A stretch of DNA of 64,000 bases from the NCBI RefSeq assembly GCF_025822605.1, contig NZ_JACKTY010000031.1:268476-332475 (forward strand). The letters are read 5' to 3'. The stretch's first letter is position 1. Each line of letters begins with the position of its first letter. Source of the DNA: Mycolicibacterium komossense. GTDB taxonomy: Bacteria > Actinomycetota > Actinomycetes > Mycobacteriales > Mycobacteriaceae. The notes under the pieces were generated by a model, which saw only the letters and a list, made by a program, of their open reading frames with translations, was not told the origin of the DNA and did not search any database. Below are positions 34,806 to 43,480 of this stretch, piece by piece. Made by a program: the position numbers and the translations under genes.

Positions 34806-36218
34806 ATGTCCACGCCGAAGAAGCTCATCCTCAACGCCACCGAGATGTCCACTGCCGGGCATATCGCGTTCGGGCTCTGGCGGCTCGCCGATCCCCGTCA
34901 GCCGCACTACACCGAATTGCGATACTGGACCGAGCTCGGCCAGCAGCTCGAACGAGGCGGTTTCGATGCACTCTTCATTGCCGACGCACTGGGGCAGCTC
35001 GACTCTTACACCAAGAGCGCTGATCCGGCGATCCGGACCGGGTCACAAACGCCGCTCGATGATCCTCTATTGGTGATCTCCGCGATCGCCGCGGTCACCA
35101 CGGCTCTGGGGTTCGGTGTGACCGTATCGACCACGTACGAGCAGCCCTATCTGCTGGCCCGCAAGTTCACCACCCTCGACCATCTGACCGGCGGCCGTAT
35201 CGGCTGGAATATCGTCACCTCGCAACTGGACAGTGCTGCACGCAATCTGGGGCATGAGCGGCAGGTGCCCCATGATGAGCGCTACGAGATCGCTGCTGAT
35301 TTCGTCGACGCGGTGTACAAGCTGTGGGAAGGTTCATGGGACGACGACGCTGTGGTCCGCGATCCGGTCAGCGGCGTATATGCCGATCCCACCAAGGTGC
35401 ACGCCATAGGCCACAGCGGAAAGTACTACAGAGTGCCTAGTGCGGCCCTATCCGAACCCTCAGTGCAGAGGACGCCGGTCATCTACCAGGCCGGATCATC
35501 ACCGCGCGGAAGGGCCTTCGCCGCTGCGAACGCCGAGGTTGTCTTCGTCGCCGGCCACAGCACGTCCGCGCTGCGCGAAAACGTCCGGAAGATCAAAGAA
35601 CTCGCCAAATCCTTCGGCAGGGCAGAAGAAGACATCAAGTTTGTCGCCAGCGCATTGGTCATCACCGATGAGACCGATGCGCTCGCCGAGGCCAAACTCA
35701 GGAAATACAAACTGGCTTACAGTGTGGAGGGTGCGCTGACCCACTTCTCCGCCATCACCGGGATCGACTGGTCTGAGTACGACATTGACGCACCGCTGTC
35801 ATACATCGAAACCGATAGCAACAGGTCAATACTCGCGAGCCTGACCAAGGATGCCCCGGAAACCGAACAGTGGACGCTACGACGGCTGCTGGCACCGGAG
35901 CGTGGAGTGTCCTATTCGGATTCAATTGTCGGCAGCGGCACGACCGTTGCCGACCAACTGGAACTAATCGCCGCCGAATCCGGCGTCGACGGCTTCAACC
36001 TCTCCGCGGCCGTGCAGTATGAGAGCTACCAGGACTTGGCCGATTACGTGATCCCGGTGCTGCGTGAGCGCGGCCGACTCCGCGAACATGTGCCAGGACA
36101 GACGCTACGCGCGTCGCTGTTCGAGCGGACCAGTCCCCTGCTGCCGAGCAGCCACCCGGGCGCTCGCTATCGGGGTGCGTTTTCCGGCAGGCCGTCATCC
36201 GCGCCGACGCTGCTGTAG
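34806..36218 (+). CDS. luciferase-like flavin monooxygenase (NtaA/SnaA/DszA type)
   Basis: 470 residues. Characteristic NtaA/DszA start (KKLILNATEMSTAGHIAFGLWRLADPR), with RYWTELGQQLERGGFDALFIADALGQLD, LTGGRIGWNIVTSQLDSAARNLG, DERYEIAADFVDAVYKLWEGSWDDDA and HSGKYYRVPSAALSEPSVQRTPVIYQAGSSPRGRAFAAANAEVVF. Uses FMNH2 from a separate reductase. With the DszC/SfnB-like enzyme in the same operon, sequential oxygenation of one imported substrate is likely, as in sulfone or sulfonate desulfurisation. Substrate not provable. Confidence 0.85.
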   Translation: MSTPKKLILNATEMSTAGHIAFGLWRLADPRQPHYTELRYWTELGQQLERGGFDALFIADALGQLDSYTKSADPAIRTGSQTPLDDPLLVISAIAAVTTALGFGVTVSTTYEQPYLLARKFTTLDHLTGGRIGWNIVTSQLDSAARNLGHERQVPHDERYEIAADFVDAVYKLWEGSWDDDAVVRDPVSGVYADPTKVHAIGHSGKYYRVPSAALSEPSVQRTPVIYQAGSSPRGRAFAAANAEVVFVAGHSTSALRENVRKIKELAKSFGRAEEDIKFVASALVITDETDALAEAKLRKYKLAYSVEGALTHFSAITGIDWSEYDIDAPLSYIETDSNRSILASLTKDAPETEQWTLRRLLAPERGVSYSDSIVGSGTTVADQLELIAAESGVDGFNLSAAVQYESYQDLADYVIPVLRERGRLREHVPGQTLRASLFERTSPLLPSSHPGARYRGAFSGRPSSAPTLL

Positions 36219-36342
36219 ACGACTCCGGACACGGCTACCCGCAGGTCCTTGCTGTCGCTCACCGGCTCCAGCTCTTCGAGACGCGGAAGAAGACGAAGGG
36301 GTTGTGTCGCTCACGTCGTCTACCCTGATATCGCAGATCAAG

Positions 36343-36358
36343 GTCTTGCATACGAGAC
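36343..36358. promoter_or_regulatory. hut-island palindrome, site 1
   Basis: GTCTTGCATACGAGAC, a near-palindrome of the island-wide motif GTCTYGNATNCRAGAC, lies 25 bp before the GTG start of the first IclR gene and so is placed for autoregulation. The 164-bp gap otherwise holds no gene. Confidence 0.7.
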
Positions 36359-36382
36359 GTCTGAGCAGGAAGGGGGACGGCT

Positions 36383-37192
36383 GTGGCGACGACAAGTCGT
36401 GTGAAGTCGGCAGAGCGCGTGATGGACGTGCTCGACCTGCTGGCCCGGCGTGGGATGCCGATGGCGACGATGGAGATTGCCGAAACGCTGTCCCTGCCGA
36501 AGAGCACGACCCACCACCTGCTCAACGTGATGCGCGAGCGTCGCTTCGTCTCCTACTGGCCCGATCAGCGCGCCTGGACTCTGGGCGTGTCGGCGTTCGA
36601 AGTCGGTGCGTCCTACATGCGCTCCGGGCCACTGCATCGGGCGGGTCAGCGCTACATGCTGGCGCTGACGACAGCTACTCACGAGACATCGCATCTCGCC
36701 GTGCTGCAGGGTACCGATGTCATCTACCTGGATAAGCGCGAACCCTTGACACCCGGAGTGCGCCTGGTGACAGAAGTTGGATCTCGCCTCCCCGCGCACC
36801 TGACGGCGGTGGGTCGGGCGATCTTGAGCCGACTCGACGTCGAACAGCTGTCGACGATGTACGACGGCTACTCCTGGCAGTCCCGAACCGGCGAGGGGCC
36901 CACCTCGCTGTCGGATCTGCGTGACGTCCTCAAAGGCGTGCGCCAGGAGGGTTACGCCTACGAGCAGGGGACCACCACCTCGGGCATCGACTGCATCGCC
37001 AGTCCCGTGCTGACCCGTGATCGCCGCGCGGTGGCTGCACTCGGCGTGGCGTACATGTCGGCGACCAAGACCGCCGAGCAGGCCAAGGAGATGGCGCGGA
37101 CCGTCGTGACCACAGCCGGAGAATTCTCAGCGAGCTTCGGCGCGCGCGTTGACGATGCCCACGGTGATGAAGACGCGCTGGGGATCGCCTAA
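36383..37192 (+). CDS. IclR family regulator of the histidine/imidazole island
   Basis: 269 residues from GTG 36383 with GGGGGA upstream. Winged HTH at residues about 8-65 (SAERVMDVLDLLARRGMPMATMEIAETLSLPKSTTHHLLNVM in outline). The effector domain follows (TSHLAVLQGTDVIYLDKREP, VGSRLPAHLTAVGRAIL, TTSGIDCIASPVL). It closely resembles the second IclR protein of the island in layout (ARRG..., H-LLD/NV, GVSAFEVGASYMR versus GVAAFEIGSAYMR), suggesting the two are paralogues that may share the 16-bp operator. Confidence 0.85.
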   Translation: MATTSRVKSAERVMDVLDLLARRGMPMATMEIAETLSLPKSTTHHLLNVMRERRFVSYWPDQRAWTLGVSAFEVGASYMRSGPLHRAGQRYMLALTTATHETSHLAVLQGTDVIYLDKREPLTPGVRLVTEVGSRLPAHLTAVGRAILSRLDVEQLSTMYDGYSWQSRTGEGPTSLSDLRDVLKGVRQEGYAYEQGTTTSGIDCIASPVLTRDRRAVAALGVAYMSATKTAEQAKEMARTVVTTAGEFSASFGARVDDAHGDEDALGIA

Positions 37193-37223
37193 GGCCGTCT
37201 CACCTATTTCCCTTTTGCTATAA

Positions 37224-37258
37224 GTCTGATATTCAAGACTTATGTCTTGTATCACAGA
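37224..37258. promoter_or_regulatory. hut-island palindrome, site 2, plus an adjacent half-site
   Basis: GTCTGATATTCAAGAC (37224-37239) matches the palindrome at most positions, and GTCTTGTAT (37244-37252) immediately after is a perfect left half-site 20 bp on. The second copy overlaps the apparent start codon of the alcohol dehydrogenase at 37242, so the true start may be GTG at 37272. Confidence 0.6.
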
Positions 37259-38255
37259 ATCGGATAATGCAGTGGTCCGCACCACAGCACTGCTTCTTAA
37301 CGAAGATCTGTCGCTGACCGTCGGCACCCGCGAGTTGTCCGACCTCACCGACGGCGAGGTGCTCATCGACGTCGACTATGCCGGCATCTGCGGTTCCGAT
37401 CTGCACGTTCTACGCACCGGCGATTGGGTGGCGTACTGGCCGGCCACCTTGGGCCACGAAGTCGCCGGGCGGGTGCGCGAGTCTCGCCACCCAGGGTTCG
37501 CCGCCGGCGACCGGGTGGTGGCCGATTCCCGGATCCCGTGCCGTGTCGAGGACGGCCGTCTGCGATCCGACCGTCTCGCCGAGGATTTGCAGTGGCTCGG
37601 AGAGGCCCGACCCGGCGGGTATGCGGGCGCCATGGTCGCTCCCGGCGACAGTCTCTATCGGGTGCCGGCCGGCCTGGACACCGTCGATGCGGTACTCGCC
37701 GAACCCCTGGCGGTGGTCATGTGCGCGATCGACCAGCTTCCGGTCCGAGCGCCCGAGGCGGTGGCCGTTCTCGGCTATGGCCCGATTGGGGCGCTGGCGC
37801 ACGCCGAGCTGTCGCGACGCTGGCCGCAGGCCAGTGTCACCGTCGTGGAACCAAATCCCCGGCGCGCGGACCTGGCCCGCTCTCAGGGCGCCGACCTTGG
37901 CGAACTCGACGGTGCCGCGCGCTACCAGGTCGTGATCGATGCGGCCGGGTACCCCGGCTCCTTGGAGGCCGCGATCGCCGCCACCGCGTATGGCGGATCG
38001 GTTCTGCTGATCGCCCTCGGCCACGCGCCGGTTACGGTGTTGCCGGCCACCATCGTCGAACACAGCCTGCATGTCATCGGCAGTGTCGGATTCGACGACC
38101 GGCACATCGACGAGGCCCTGGCTGCACTGGCCGCGGAGCCCCGTCGGTACAACGCGATCGTCACCCACACCGTCGACCTCGACCGGATTCCGGCCTTCAT
38201 GGCCGAGGGCGGCATGGGCGAGTCCATCAAGGTATTGATCCGGTGCGCCTCGTGA
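37242..38255 (+). CDS. zinc-type medium-chain alcohol dehydrogenase
   Basis: 337 residues if ATG 37242 is used; GTG 37272 is an alternative because the first start lies inside the operator. Catalytic zinc residues: Cys in DYAGICGSDLH, GHE, and the AEPLAVVMCA segment; NAD site VLGYGPIGALAHAEL. The structural-zinc cysteine cluster is absent. Related to polyol and threonine-type dehydrogenases. In this island it may oxidise an imidazole alcohol such as histidinol or imidazole-propanediol-like compounds; that is inference only. Coupled to the SDR gene by a GTGA overlap. Confidence 0.75.
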   Translation: MSCITESDNAVVRTTALLLNEDLSLTVGTRELSDLTDGEVLIDVDYAGICGSDLHVLRTGDWVAYWPATLGHEVAGRVRESRHPGFAAGDRVVADSRIPCRVEDGRLRSDRLAEDLQWLGEARPGGYAGAMVAPGDSLYRVPAGLDTVDAVLAEPLAVVMCAIDQLPVRAPEAVAVLGYGPIGALAHAELSRRWPQASVTVVEPNPRRADLARSQGADLGELDGAARYQVVIDAAGYPGSLEAAIAATAYGGSVLLIALGHAPVTVLPATIVEHSLHVIGSVGFDDRHIDEALAALAAEPRRYNAIVTHTVDLDRIPAFMAEGGMGESIKVLIRCAS

Positions 38256-38980
38256 CCGAGCCACGCCGCTACTTGATCACCGGAGGCACCAGCGGAATCG
38301 GTGAGATGTGCGCCCAGCACCTCACCGCCGCCGGACACCGGGTCTGGGTAACCGGGACACGAGAGGAATCGGTGTCCGCCGCCACGGCCCGCGGCTCCGC
38401 GGTCGGTGGCAGTGTTGCCGATGCTGCCGACGCGGACGCGGTGACCGCGGCCTTCGATGACGCTGCGCGGGAATTCGGCGGGCTCGACGGCGCATTCCTC
38501 AACGCCGGCGTCGACGGCGAAGGCAAGCCCGCCGAGCATCTCGACGCCGCGACGTTTCGTCGGGTGCTCGACGTCAACGTGGTCGGCATTCTGCACGGAG
38601 CGCAGGCCGCGCACCGCACGCTCGCCAGACCTGGCGCGATCGTGGTGAACGCCTCGGTCAATGCGATGCGCCCGGAAGCGCACTTCGCCGACTACAACGC
38701 CTCAAAAGCAGCCGCGGCGGCACTGGCCGCGACACTGGCCATGGAGTGGAGCGCTCAGGGCCTGTGCGTCACGTGCGTGTGTCCGGGCTACTTCCGAACC
38801 AACATGACGGCCCAGTACCTCGATGACCCTCAGATCAGCGCCGAGCTGCTGGCACGCATCCCCGCGGGGCGTTTCGGGCAGGCCACCGACGTCGGGGCCA
38901 CCGTCGAGTTCCTCTTGTCCAATCAGGCACCGTTTCTCAGCGGTGCCGTCATCCCGATCGCGGGGGCCGGCAACCTCTAG
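38252..38980 (+). CDS. short-chain dehydrogenase/reductase
   Basis: 242 residues from GTG 38252, overlapping the preceding stop. Classical SDR: cofactor motif TGGTSGIG, AFLNAGVDG (NAG), catalytic Ser in VVNASVNAM and the YNASK catalytic Tyr/Lys, then VCPGYFRTNM and a C-terminal LSGAVIPIAGAGNL. NAD(P)-dependent interconversion of an alcohol and ketone. It forms a two-gene unit with the MDR, so the pair may run successive oxidation steps or act on epimers. Confidence 0.85.
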   Translation: MTEPRRYLITGGTSGIGEMCAQHLTAAGHRVWVTGTREESVSAATARGSAVGGSVADAADADAVTAAFDDAAREFGGLDGAFLNAGVDGEGKPAEHLDAATFRRVLDVNVVGILHGAQAAHRTLARPGAIVVNASVNAMRPEAHFADYNASKAAAAALAATLAMEWSAQGLCVTCVCPGYFRTNMTAQYLDDPQISAELLARIPAGRFGQATDVGATVEFLLSNQAPFLSGAVIPIAGAGNL

Positions 38981-39170
38981 TCCGCGCGCCGTCGTGCGGA
39001 CACCGCGTCCGCGACGCCGACAGCCTCTGGGTGTGTCGGCGAACTTGTGCTGCTATTTACCCGCTGAGCAGGTCCCCTGCACCCCGTGAGCGATACCGAC
39101 GCGCCATCTACGCTGCCCCGTCTAGCTTCGTCGTCCCCCTTCGAGAAAATCCGCGCCAATCTTCCGCTCT

Positions 39171-39206
39171 GTCTTGCATTAGAGATCAATGTCTCGTATA
39201 CAAGAC
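39171..39206. promoter_or_regulatory. hut-island palindromes, sites 3 and 4 in tandem
   Basis: GTCTTGCATTAGAGAT (39171-39186) and GTCTCGTATACAAGAC (39191-39206) are two copies 20 bp apart on the same face of the helix. The second is an almost perfect palindrome and the best match to consensus in the island. They lie about 60-95 bp before the HisD-like gene start. The 283-bp gap holds no other recognisable gene. Confidence 0.75.
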
Positions 39207-39264
39207 GTTGGGCAGCTGTGACGCCCGCCTCACCTCAGTCACCGACCCACTTGGAGCCATGCAG

Positions 39265-40602
39265 ATGTCAACCGACCGACCCATCCGCGAGCGCGGCCTC
39301 TGGCAGGAGATGTCGGCCGCCGACCGCGCCGATCTCAACGACCGCGGCAGCGCGAAGATCTTCGACCCCGCATTGCGCGAGGGCGTCCTGGAGATCATCG
39401 AAGATGTCCGACAGAACGGTGACGCCGGCCTGATCCGCGCACTGGAGAAGTGGGACAAGATCTCAATCACGCCCGACCGGATCCGCGTCTCGGCGCAAGA
39501 GTTCGCCGCCGCGCGGGAGAAGATCAGCCCCGAACTGCTGACCGCGATCCGCGACCTGCTTGCGCACCTCAAGTCGTTCAACGAACAGCTGACCAAGCAT
39601 GGGGACTGGAGCTTCGAGAGCGAGCCCGGCCTGACTGTCGGCGAGAAGGTCACCCCGATTGCCAGCGCTGGACTGTTCGTCCCCAGCGGCAAGGGGTCCT
39701 ACCCGTCGGTGATGGCGCAGCTGGGATCACCGGCCGTGGTGGCCGGCGTGCAGAAGATCGCCGTCGTGGTGCCGCCGATCCCCGGAGGGGACGGTGATGT
39801 CGACCCCGCCGTGCTGGTCGTCGCCGACGAACTGGGCATCCACGACGTCTTCCGCGCCAACGGCCCGGCTGGCATCGCCGCGCTGGCCTTCGGCACCGAA
39901 ACCGTGCCCCAGGTCCGCAAGGTCTGCGGACCCGGCAGCCCGCCAGTGACCTGCGCCCAGGTTGAGGTGCAGCGCTATGGCACCGTCAGCGTCATGCTCC
40001 TGGGCCCCAGCGAGTCGCTCATCTTGGCCGACGACTCCGCCGATCCGTATCTACTGGCTGCAGACCTGCTCAACGAGGCCGAGCACGGCCCCGATTCGAC
40101 CAGCCTGTTCGTCACCGACAGCCAGGCGCTCATCGACGCCGTTCAGATCGAGGTAGCCAAGCAGCTGCTCGACCTGCCCGACAACCGTGCCGAATACGCA
40201 CGGGTGGCGTTGGGCAAGAACGGCGGCGCAGTGCTGACCACCTCAGTAGAGCAATCCGCCGAGGTCGCCAATGCCTTCGCCCCCGAGCACATGCAGATCG
40301 CGGTTCGCGACGAAGAGCACGTGCTGGACCTGATCGTCGACGCCGGCGAGGTCCTCATCGGCCAGCAGACCACCGTGTCGATGGCCAACTTCATCATCGG
40401 CTGCCCGGCCGCGCTGCCGACCAGCGGCTACGCCAAGGTCAGCAGCGGCGTCACCGCCGATGCCTTCCGCAAGCGCACCGCCGTCGCCAAGTCCAGCCAC
40501 GAAGCCCTCAGGCGGATGTCCGATACCGTGATCGCCTTCACCCGGCACGAGGGCTTTCCCGCGCACGAATTCGCCGTCACCCGTCGACTCGAACAACGCT
40601 GA
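39265..40602 (+). CDS. divergent histidinol dehydrogenase-like protein (catabolic HisD paralogue)
   Basis: 445 residues from ATG 39265 (GGAG eight bases upstream; ATG 39259 is too close). HisD fold throughout: IASAGLFVPSGKGSYPSVM, KIAVVVPPIPGG, AALAFGTETVPQVRKVCGPG. The catalytic Glu341-His342 pair is kept in FAPEHMQIAV. Of the zinc ligands, His274 and the late His (FPAHEFAV) are kept, but the usual Gln is Glu271 and the GDYxSGTNH Asp is replaced by VSMANFIIGCPAALPT. It is therefore not the biosynthetic enzyme. It may oxidise histidinol or another amino- or hydroxy-alcohol for the hut pathway; HpsN-like sulfopropanediol activity is an alternative. Confidence 0.75.
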   Translation: MSTDRPIRERGLWQEMSAADRADLNDRGSAKIFDPALREGVLEIIEDVRQNGDAGLIRALEKWDKISITPDRIRVSAQEFAAAREKISPELLTAIRDLLAHLKSFNEQLTKHGDWSFESEPGLTVGEKVTPIASAGLFVPSGKGSYPSVMAQLGSPAVVAGVQKIAVVVPPIPGGDGDVDPAVLVVADELGIHDVFRANGPAGIAALAFGTETVPQVRKVCGPGSPPVTCAQVEVQRYGTVSVMLLGPSESLILADDSADPYLLAADLLNEAEHGPDSTSLFVTDSQALIDAVQIEVAKQLLDLPDNRAEYARVALGKNGGAVLTTSVEQSAEVANAFAPEHMQIAVRDEEHVLDLIVDAGEVLIGQQTTVSMANFIIGCPAALPTSGYAKVSSGVTADAFRKRTAVAKSSHEALRRMSDTVIAFTRHEGFPAHEFAVTRRLEQR

Positions 40603-40608
40603 TTGGAC

Positions 40609-40643
40609 GACATCCGTGGGACCGCACGCGGCCCGCGGATGTC
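40609..40643 (+). terminator. hairpin terminator after the HisD-like gene
   Basis: GACATCCGTGGG (40609-40620) pairs with CCCGCGGATGTC (40632-40643), 11 Watson-Crick pairs plus one U-G wobble, 11-base loop, followed by ACCCCTTTCCC. It starts seven bases after the stop codon and separates the HisD-like gene from the permease, which therefore depends on read-through or its own promoter. Confidence 0.7.
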
Positions 40644-40738
40644 ACCCCTTTCCCGACCAGCGCCTCGCGCGCAGCAGACCCAACCCCTGAGCACTACCTA
40701 CCCGCGGCGCGCCGCACGGTTCAACGAAGGAACGCACC

Positions 40739-42181
40739 ATGTCCGTTCTCAATCCCGAGCAGCGCTCGATCGAGTACGTCCCCCACCACGAACGCCACGG
40801 CCGCGCCCGCAGCCTGTTCACCTTGTGGTTCGGCGCCAATTTGCAGGTCACTGCCATCGCCGCAGGCGCGATCTCGGTAAGTATCGGGCTCTCGCTGCCG
40901 TGGGCGCTGCTGGCATCCTTGGTCGGCAACCTCATCGGTGCGATCTTCATGGCCTTGCACTCCGCCCAAGGTCCGATCCTGGGCATCCCGCAGATGATCC
41001 AGTCGCGCGCGCAATTCGGGTTCTACGGCGCCGTCTTGCCGCTGATCTTGGTCATCCTCATGTATGTGGGCTACTTCGCCACCACGGCGGTACAAGGAGG
41101 GGCCGCGTTCTCCAGCCTCACAGGGGTCAACATCGACGCTTCGATCATCGTCGTCGCCGCGGTGACCGCCGTGCTCGCCATCTTTGGGTATCGCCTCATC
41201 CACGCTTCAGAGAAGTGGCTGTCGGTGATCGCCGGCTTGGCCTTCCTCTACCTCAGCTACCGGTTGGTGACCACGAATGACATTGGCGCCGTGTGGCACG
41301 CCGGTGACTTCTCCTGGGCGCTGTTCCTGGCTGCGACGGCGATCGCGGCGACCTGGCAGCTGACCTACGCACCGTACGTGGCCGACTACTCGCGTTACCT
41401 GCCCGCCGACACCTCGGTGCGCGCCTCGTTCTGGTTCACCTACGCCGGTGCGGTGCTCTCGACGATGTTCATGTTCGCGTTCGGCGCGACCGCGGCTGCC
41501 GTCGCCGCCGATGCGTTCGACGGAGGGTCGGTGGACTTCATCGTCGCTCAGGCCGCCGGCTGGCACGCCCTGTTCTTCCTGGTCATCATCGCCGGGGTCA
41601 TCGGGGTGAACTCGCTGAACCTCTACGGCATGTTCATGTCGACCACCACGGTGCTCAATTCGGTCTTCAAGATGAAGGTGTCCCCACTGCTGCGGGGAGT
41701 GCTGATCGTCATCGTCGCGGCAGTCGCAACCACGATCGGACTGGTCGGCAAGGACAACTTCTTGACCAACTTCAGTAACTTCATCCTGCTGCTGGCGTAT
41801 TTCTTGATTCCCTGGACCTCGATCAACCTGGCTGACTTCTATCTGGTCCGCAAGGAGCGCTACAGCATCGACGACATGTTCAAGCCGCACGGCCACTACG
41901 GCGGGGTGGACTGGCGGGCCATGACCGCCTACCTCGTCGGGATCTTGGTCGAAGTGCCCTTCATCGCCAGCCCCTTCTACACCGGCCCGGTCGCAACCTG
42001 GCTCGACGGCGCCGACATTTCCTGGATCCTGGGCATCTTCGTCGCCGGAGGTCTCTACGTGTTCTTGATGAAGCGCTACCCCAACCGGGCGGGTTATCCC
42101 GAGCCCACCTACGCCATTCCTTCCCCCGCAGGCGCGCACGCTGCGGCCGCCGCCGACGAGCAGCAGGCAGCGCCGGCATGA
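40739..42181 (+). CDS. NCS1 family (purine/cytosine permease-like) transporter
   Basis: 480 residues, GAAGGA upstream. About 12 membrane segments. NCS1 elements: N-terminal SLFTLWFGANLQVTAIAAGAISV, GIPQMIQSRAQFGFYGAVLP and LIPWTSINLADFYLVRKERY. Family members bring in heterocycles (cytosine, allantoin, hydantoins, pyridoxine-type compounds), so an imidazole ring compound fits the island. Coupled by ATGA overlap to the FMN hydroxyacid oxidase gene, suggesting that the imported compound is that enzyme's substrate. Confidence 0.85.
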   Translation: MSVLNPEQRSIEYVPHHERHGRARSLFTLWFGANLQVTAIAAGAISVSIGLSLPWALLASLVGNLIGAIFMALHSAQGPILGIPQMIQSRAQFGFYGAVLPLILVILMYVGYFATTAVQGGAAFSSLTGVNIDASIIVVAAVTAVLAIFGYRLIHASEKWLSVIAGLAFLYLSYRLVTTNDIGAVWHAGDFSWALFLAATAIAATWQLTYAPYVADYSRYLPADTSVRASFWFTYAGAVLSTMFMFAFGATAAAVAADAFDGGSVDFIVAQAAGWHALFFLVIIAGVIGVNSLNLYGMFMSTTTVLNSVFKMKVSPLLRGVLIVIVAAVATTIGLVGKDNFLTNFSNFILLLAYFLIPWTSINLADFYLVRKERYSIDDMFKPHGHYGGVDWRAMTAYLVGILVEVPFIASPFYTGPVATWLDGADISWILGIFVAGGLYVFLMKRYPNRAGYPEPTYAIPSPAGAHAAAAADEQQAAPA

Positions 42182-43395
42182 AGGCCCGCGAAGTCCGCGC
42201 CCTGATCAAAGTCAAGCCACCACGCATCGACCGCCGCGCTGCCCGCCTGGACGCGTGCATCACCATCGAAGACCTGCACCGTCTCGCACGCCGACGCCTG
42301 CCTCGCCCGGTCGCCGACTACGTCGACGGCGGCGCCGACGAGGAACTGACCTTGGCTGACAACGTGGCCGCGTTTCGCCGCTGGCAGTTCACCCCCAGCG
42401 TGCTCACCGACGTCGCCACCATCGACACGTCCACCACGCTGCTGGGCCGACGCAGCGCACTGCCGCTCGGTCTGGCCCCCACCGGGTACACCCGGATGAT
42501 CTCCTCACCTGGCGAACCGGCCGTCGCCGGCGCAGCAGCGCGCGCCGAAGTTCCCTACGTCCTGTCCACCATGGCCTCGACCTCCCTGGAGGACTTGGCC
42601 AGTCACCGTGGCCTCAAGGACGCCGACCGGTGGTTCCAGCTCTACATCTGGAAGGACCGCGATCTCACCGCCCAACTGGTAAGGCGCGCAGCCACCGCCG
42701 GGTACCGAGTTCTGGAGATCGCCGTCGACACCGCGGTGTCCGGATACCGGGTGCGCGACGCGCGCAACGGCTTGACGATCCCACCGCACATGACCCTCAA
42801 AGGACTCGTCGACATCGGTATGCGCCCGGGGTACTGGACCAAGATGCTGGCCAGCCCGGCGCTGGAGTTCGCCAACGTCAGCGGTGGAGCCGGCGGTGAG
42901 GGCTACACCATCGACAACATCACCAAGCAGTTCGACCCTTCGGTGTCGTGGGATGACCTGGCCCGCATCCGGGACTCGTGGCCCGGCGCAGTGGTTCTCA
43001 AGGGTCCACTTGGCCCTGAGGACACGGTGCGCGCCCGCGATCTCGGAATCGACGGCGTGCACCTGTCCAACCACGGCGGACGCCAATTGGACCGCGCCGT
43101 GGCGCCCATCGATCTGGTGGCACCCGCGCGCGATGCGGCGGGCCAAGACTTCGCCGTCTTCGTCGACTCGGGTGTTCGCCATGGTGCCGACATCGCCACC
43201 GCATTGGCCTTGGGCGCCGACGCGGCGTTCATCGGCCGGCCCTACCTGTGGGGGCTCGTGGCCGGTGGCGAGGCCGGCGTCGACAAAGTGATCGGGCTGC
43301 TGTCGGATCAATTCACTCGAACCATGGCTCTACTCGGGGTCACCAATATCGACGAATTGCGCAAGCGCGGCCGGACGCTACTAAAGCAGCACTGA
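42178..43395 (+). CDS. FMN-dependent alpha-hydroxyacid oxidase/dehydrogenase
   Basis: 405 residues from ATG 42178. Lactate-dehydrogenase/glycolate-oxidase fold: LPRPVADYVDGGADEELTLADN, LPLGLAPTGYTRMI, WFQLYIWKDRD, Lys in AVVLKGPL, catalytic His in GVHLSNHGGRQLDRA, VFVDSGVRHGADIATALALGADAAFIGRPYLWGL. Oxidises a 2-hydroxyacid to the 2-ketoacid. In this island imidazolelactate to imidazolepyruvate is an attractive possibility, since a HisC-like aminotransferase encoded nearby could turn that into histidine. L-lactate or mandelate-type activity cannot be excluded. Confidence 0.85.
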   Translation: MKAREVRALIKVKPPRIDRRAARLDACITIEDLHRLARRRLPRPVADYVDGGADEELTLADNVAAFRRWQFTPSVLTDVATIDTSTTLLGRRSALPLGLAPTGYTRMISSPGEPAVAGAAARAEVPYVLSTMASTSLEDLASHRGLKDADRWFQLYIWKDRDLTAQLVRRAATAGYRVLEIAVDTAVSGYRVRDARNGLTIPPHMTLKGLVDIGMRPGYWTKMLASPALEFANVSGGAGGEGYTIDNITKQFDPSVSWDDLARIRDSWPGAVVLKGPLGPEDTVRARDLGIDGVHLSNHGGRQLDRAVAPIDLVAPARDAAGQDFAVFVDSGVRHGADIATALALGADAAFIGRPYLWGLVAGGEAGVDKVIGLLSDQFTRTMALLGVTNIDELRKRGRTLLKQH

Positions 43396-43453
43396 CCGAA
43401 TTCGGTCCCGCGAACATCGGTCACCTCCAGTTAGCATCCAATCCGAGACTTAC

Positions 43454-43469
43454 GTCTGCAATGCAAGAC
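43454..43469. promoter_or_regulatory. hut-island palindrome, site 5
   Basis: GTCTGCAATGCAAGAC lies 11 bp before the HutH start, in the 85-bp gap after the hydroxyacid oxidase gene. It shares the GTCT...CAAGAC arms with the other sites. Position over the start region suggests repression. Confidence 0.65.
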
Positions 43470-43480
43470 AGAAGGTTAAA

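Noticed and set aside
37424..38251. Upstream extension of the SDR frame into the alcohol dehydrogenase gene
   Set aside because: Arg/Pro-rich shadow; the SDR starts at GTG 38252 overlapping the preceding stop.
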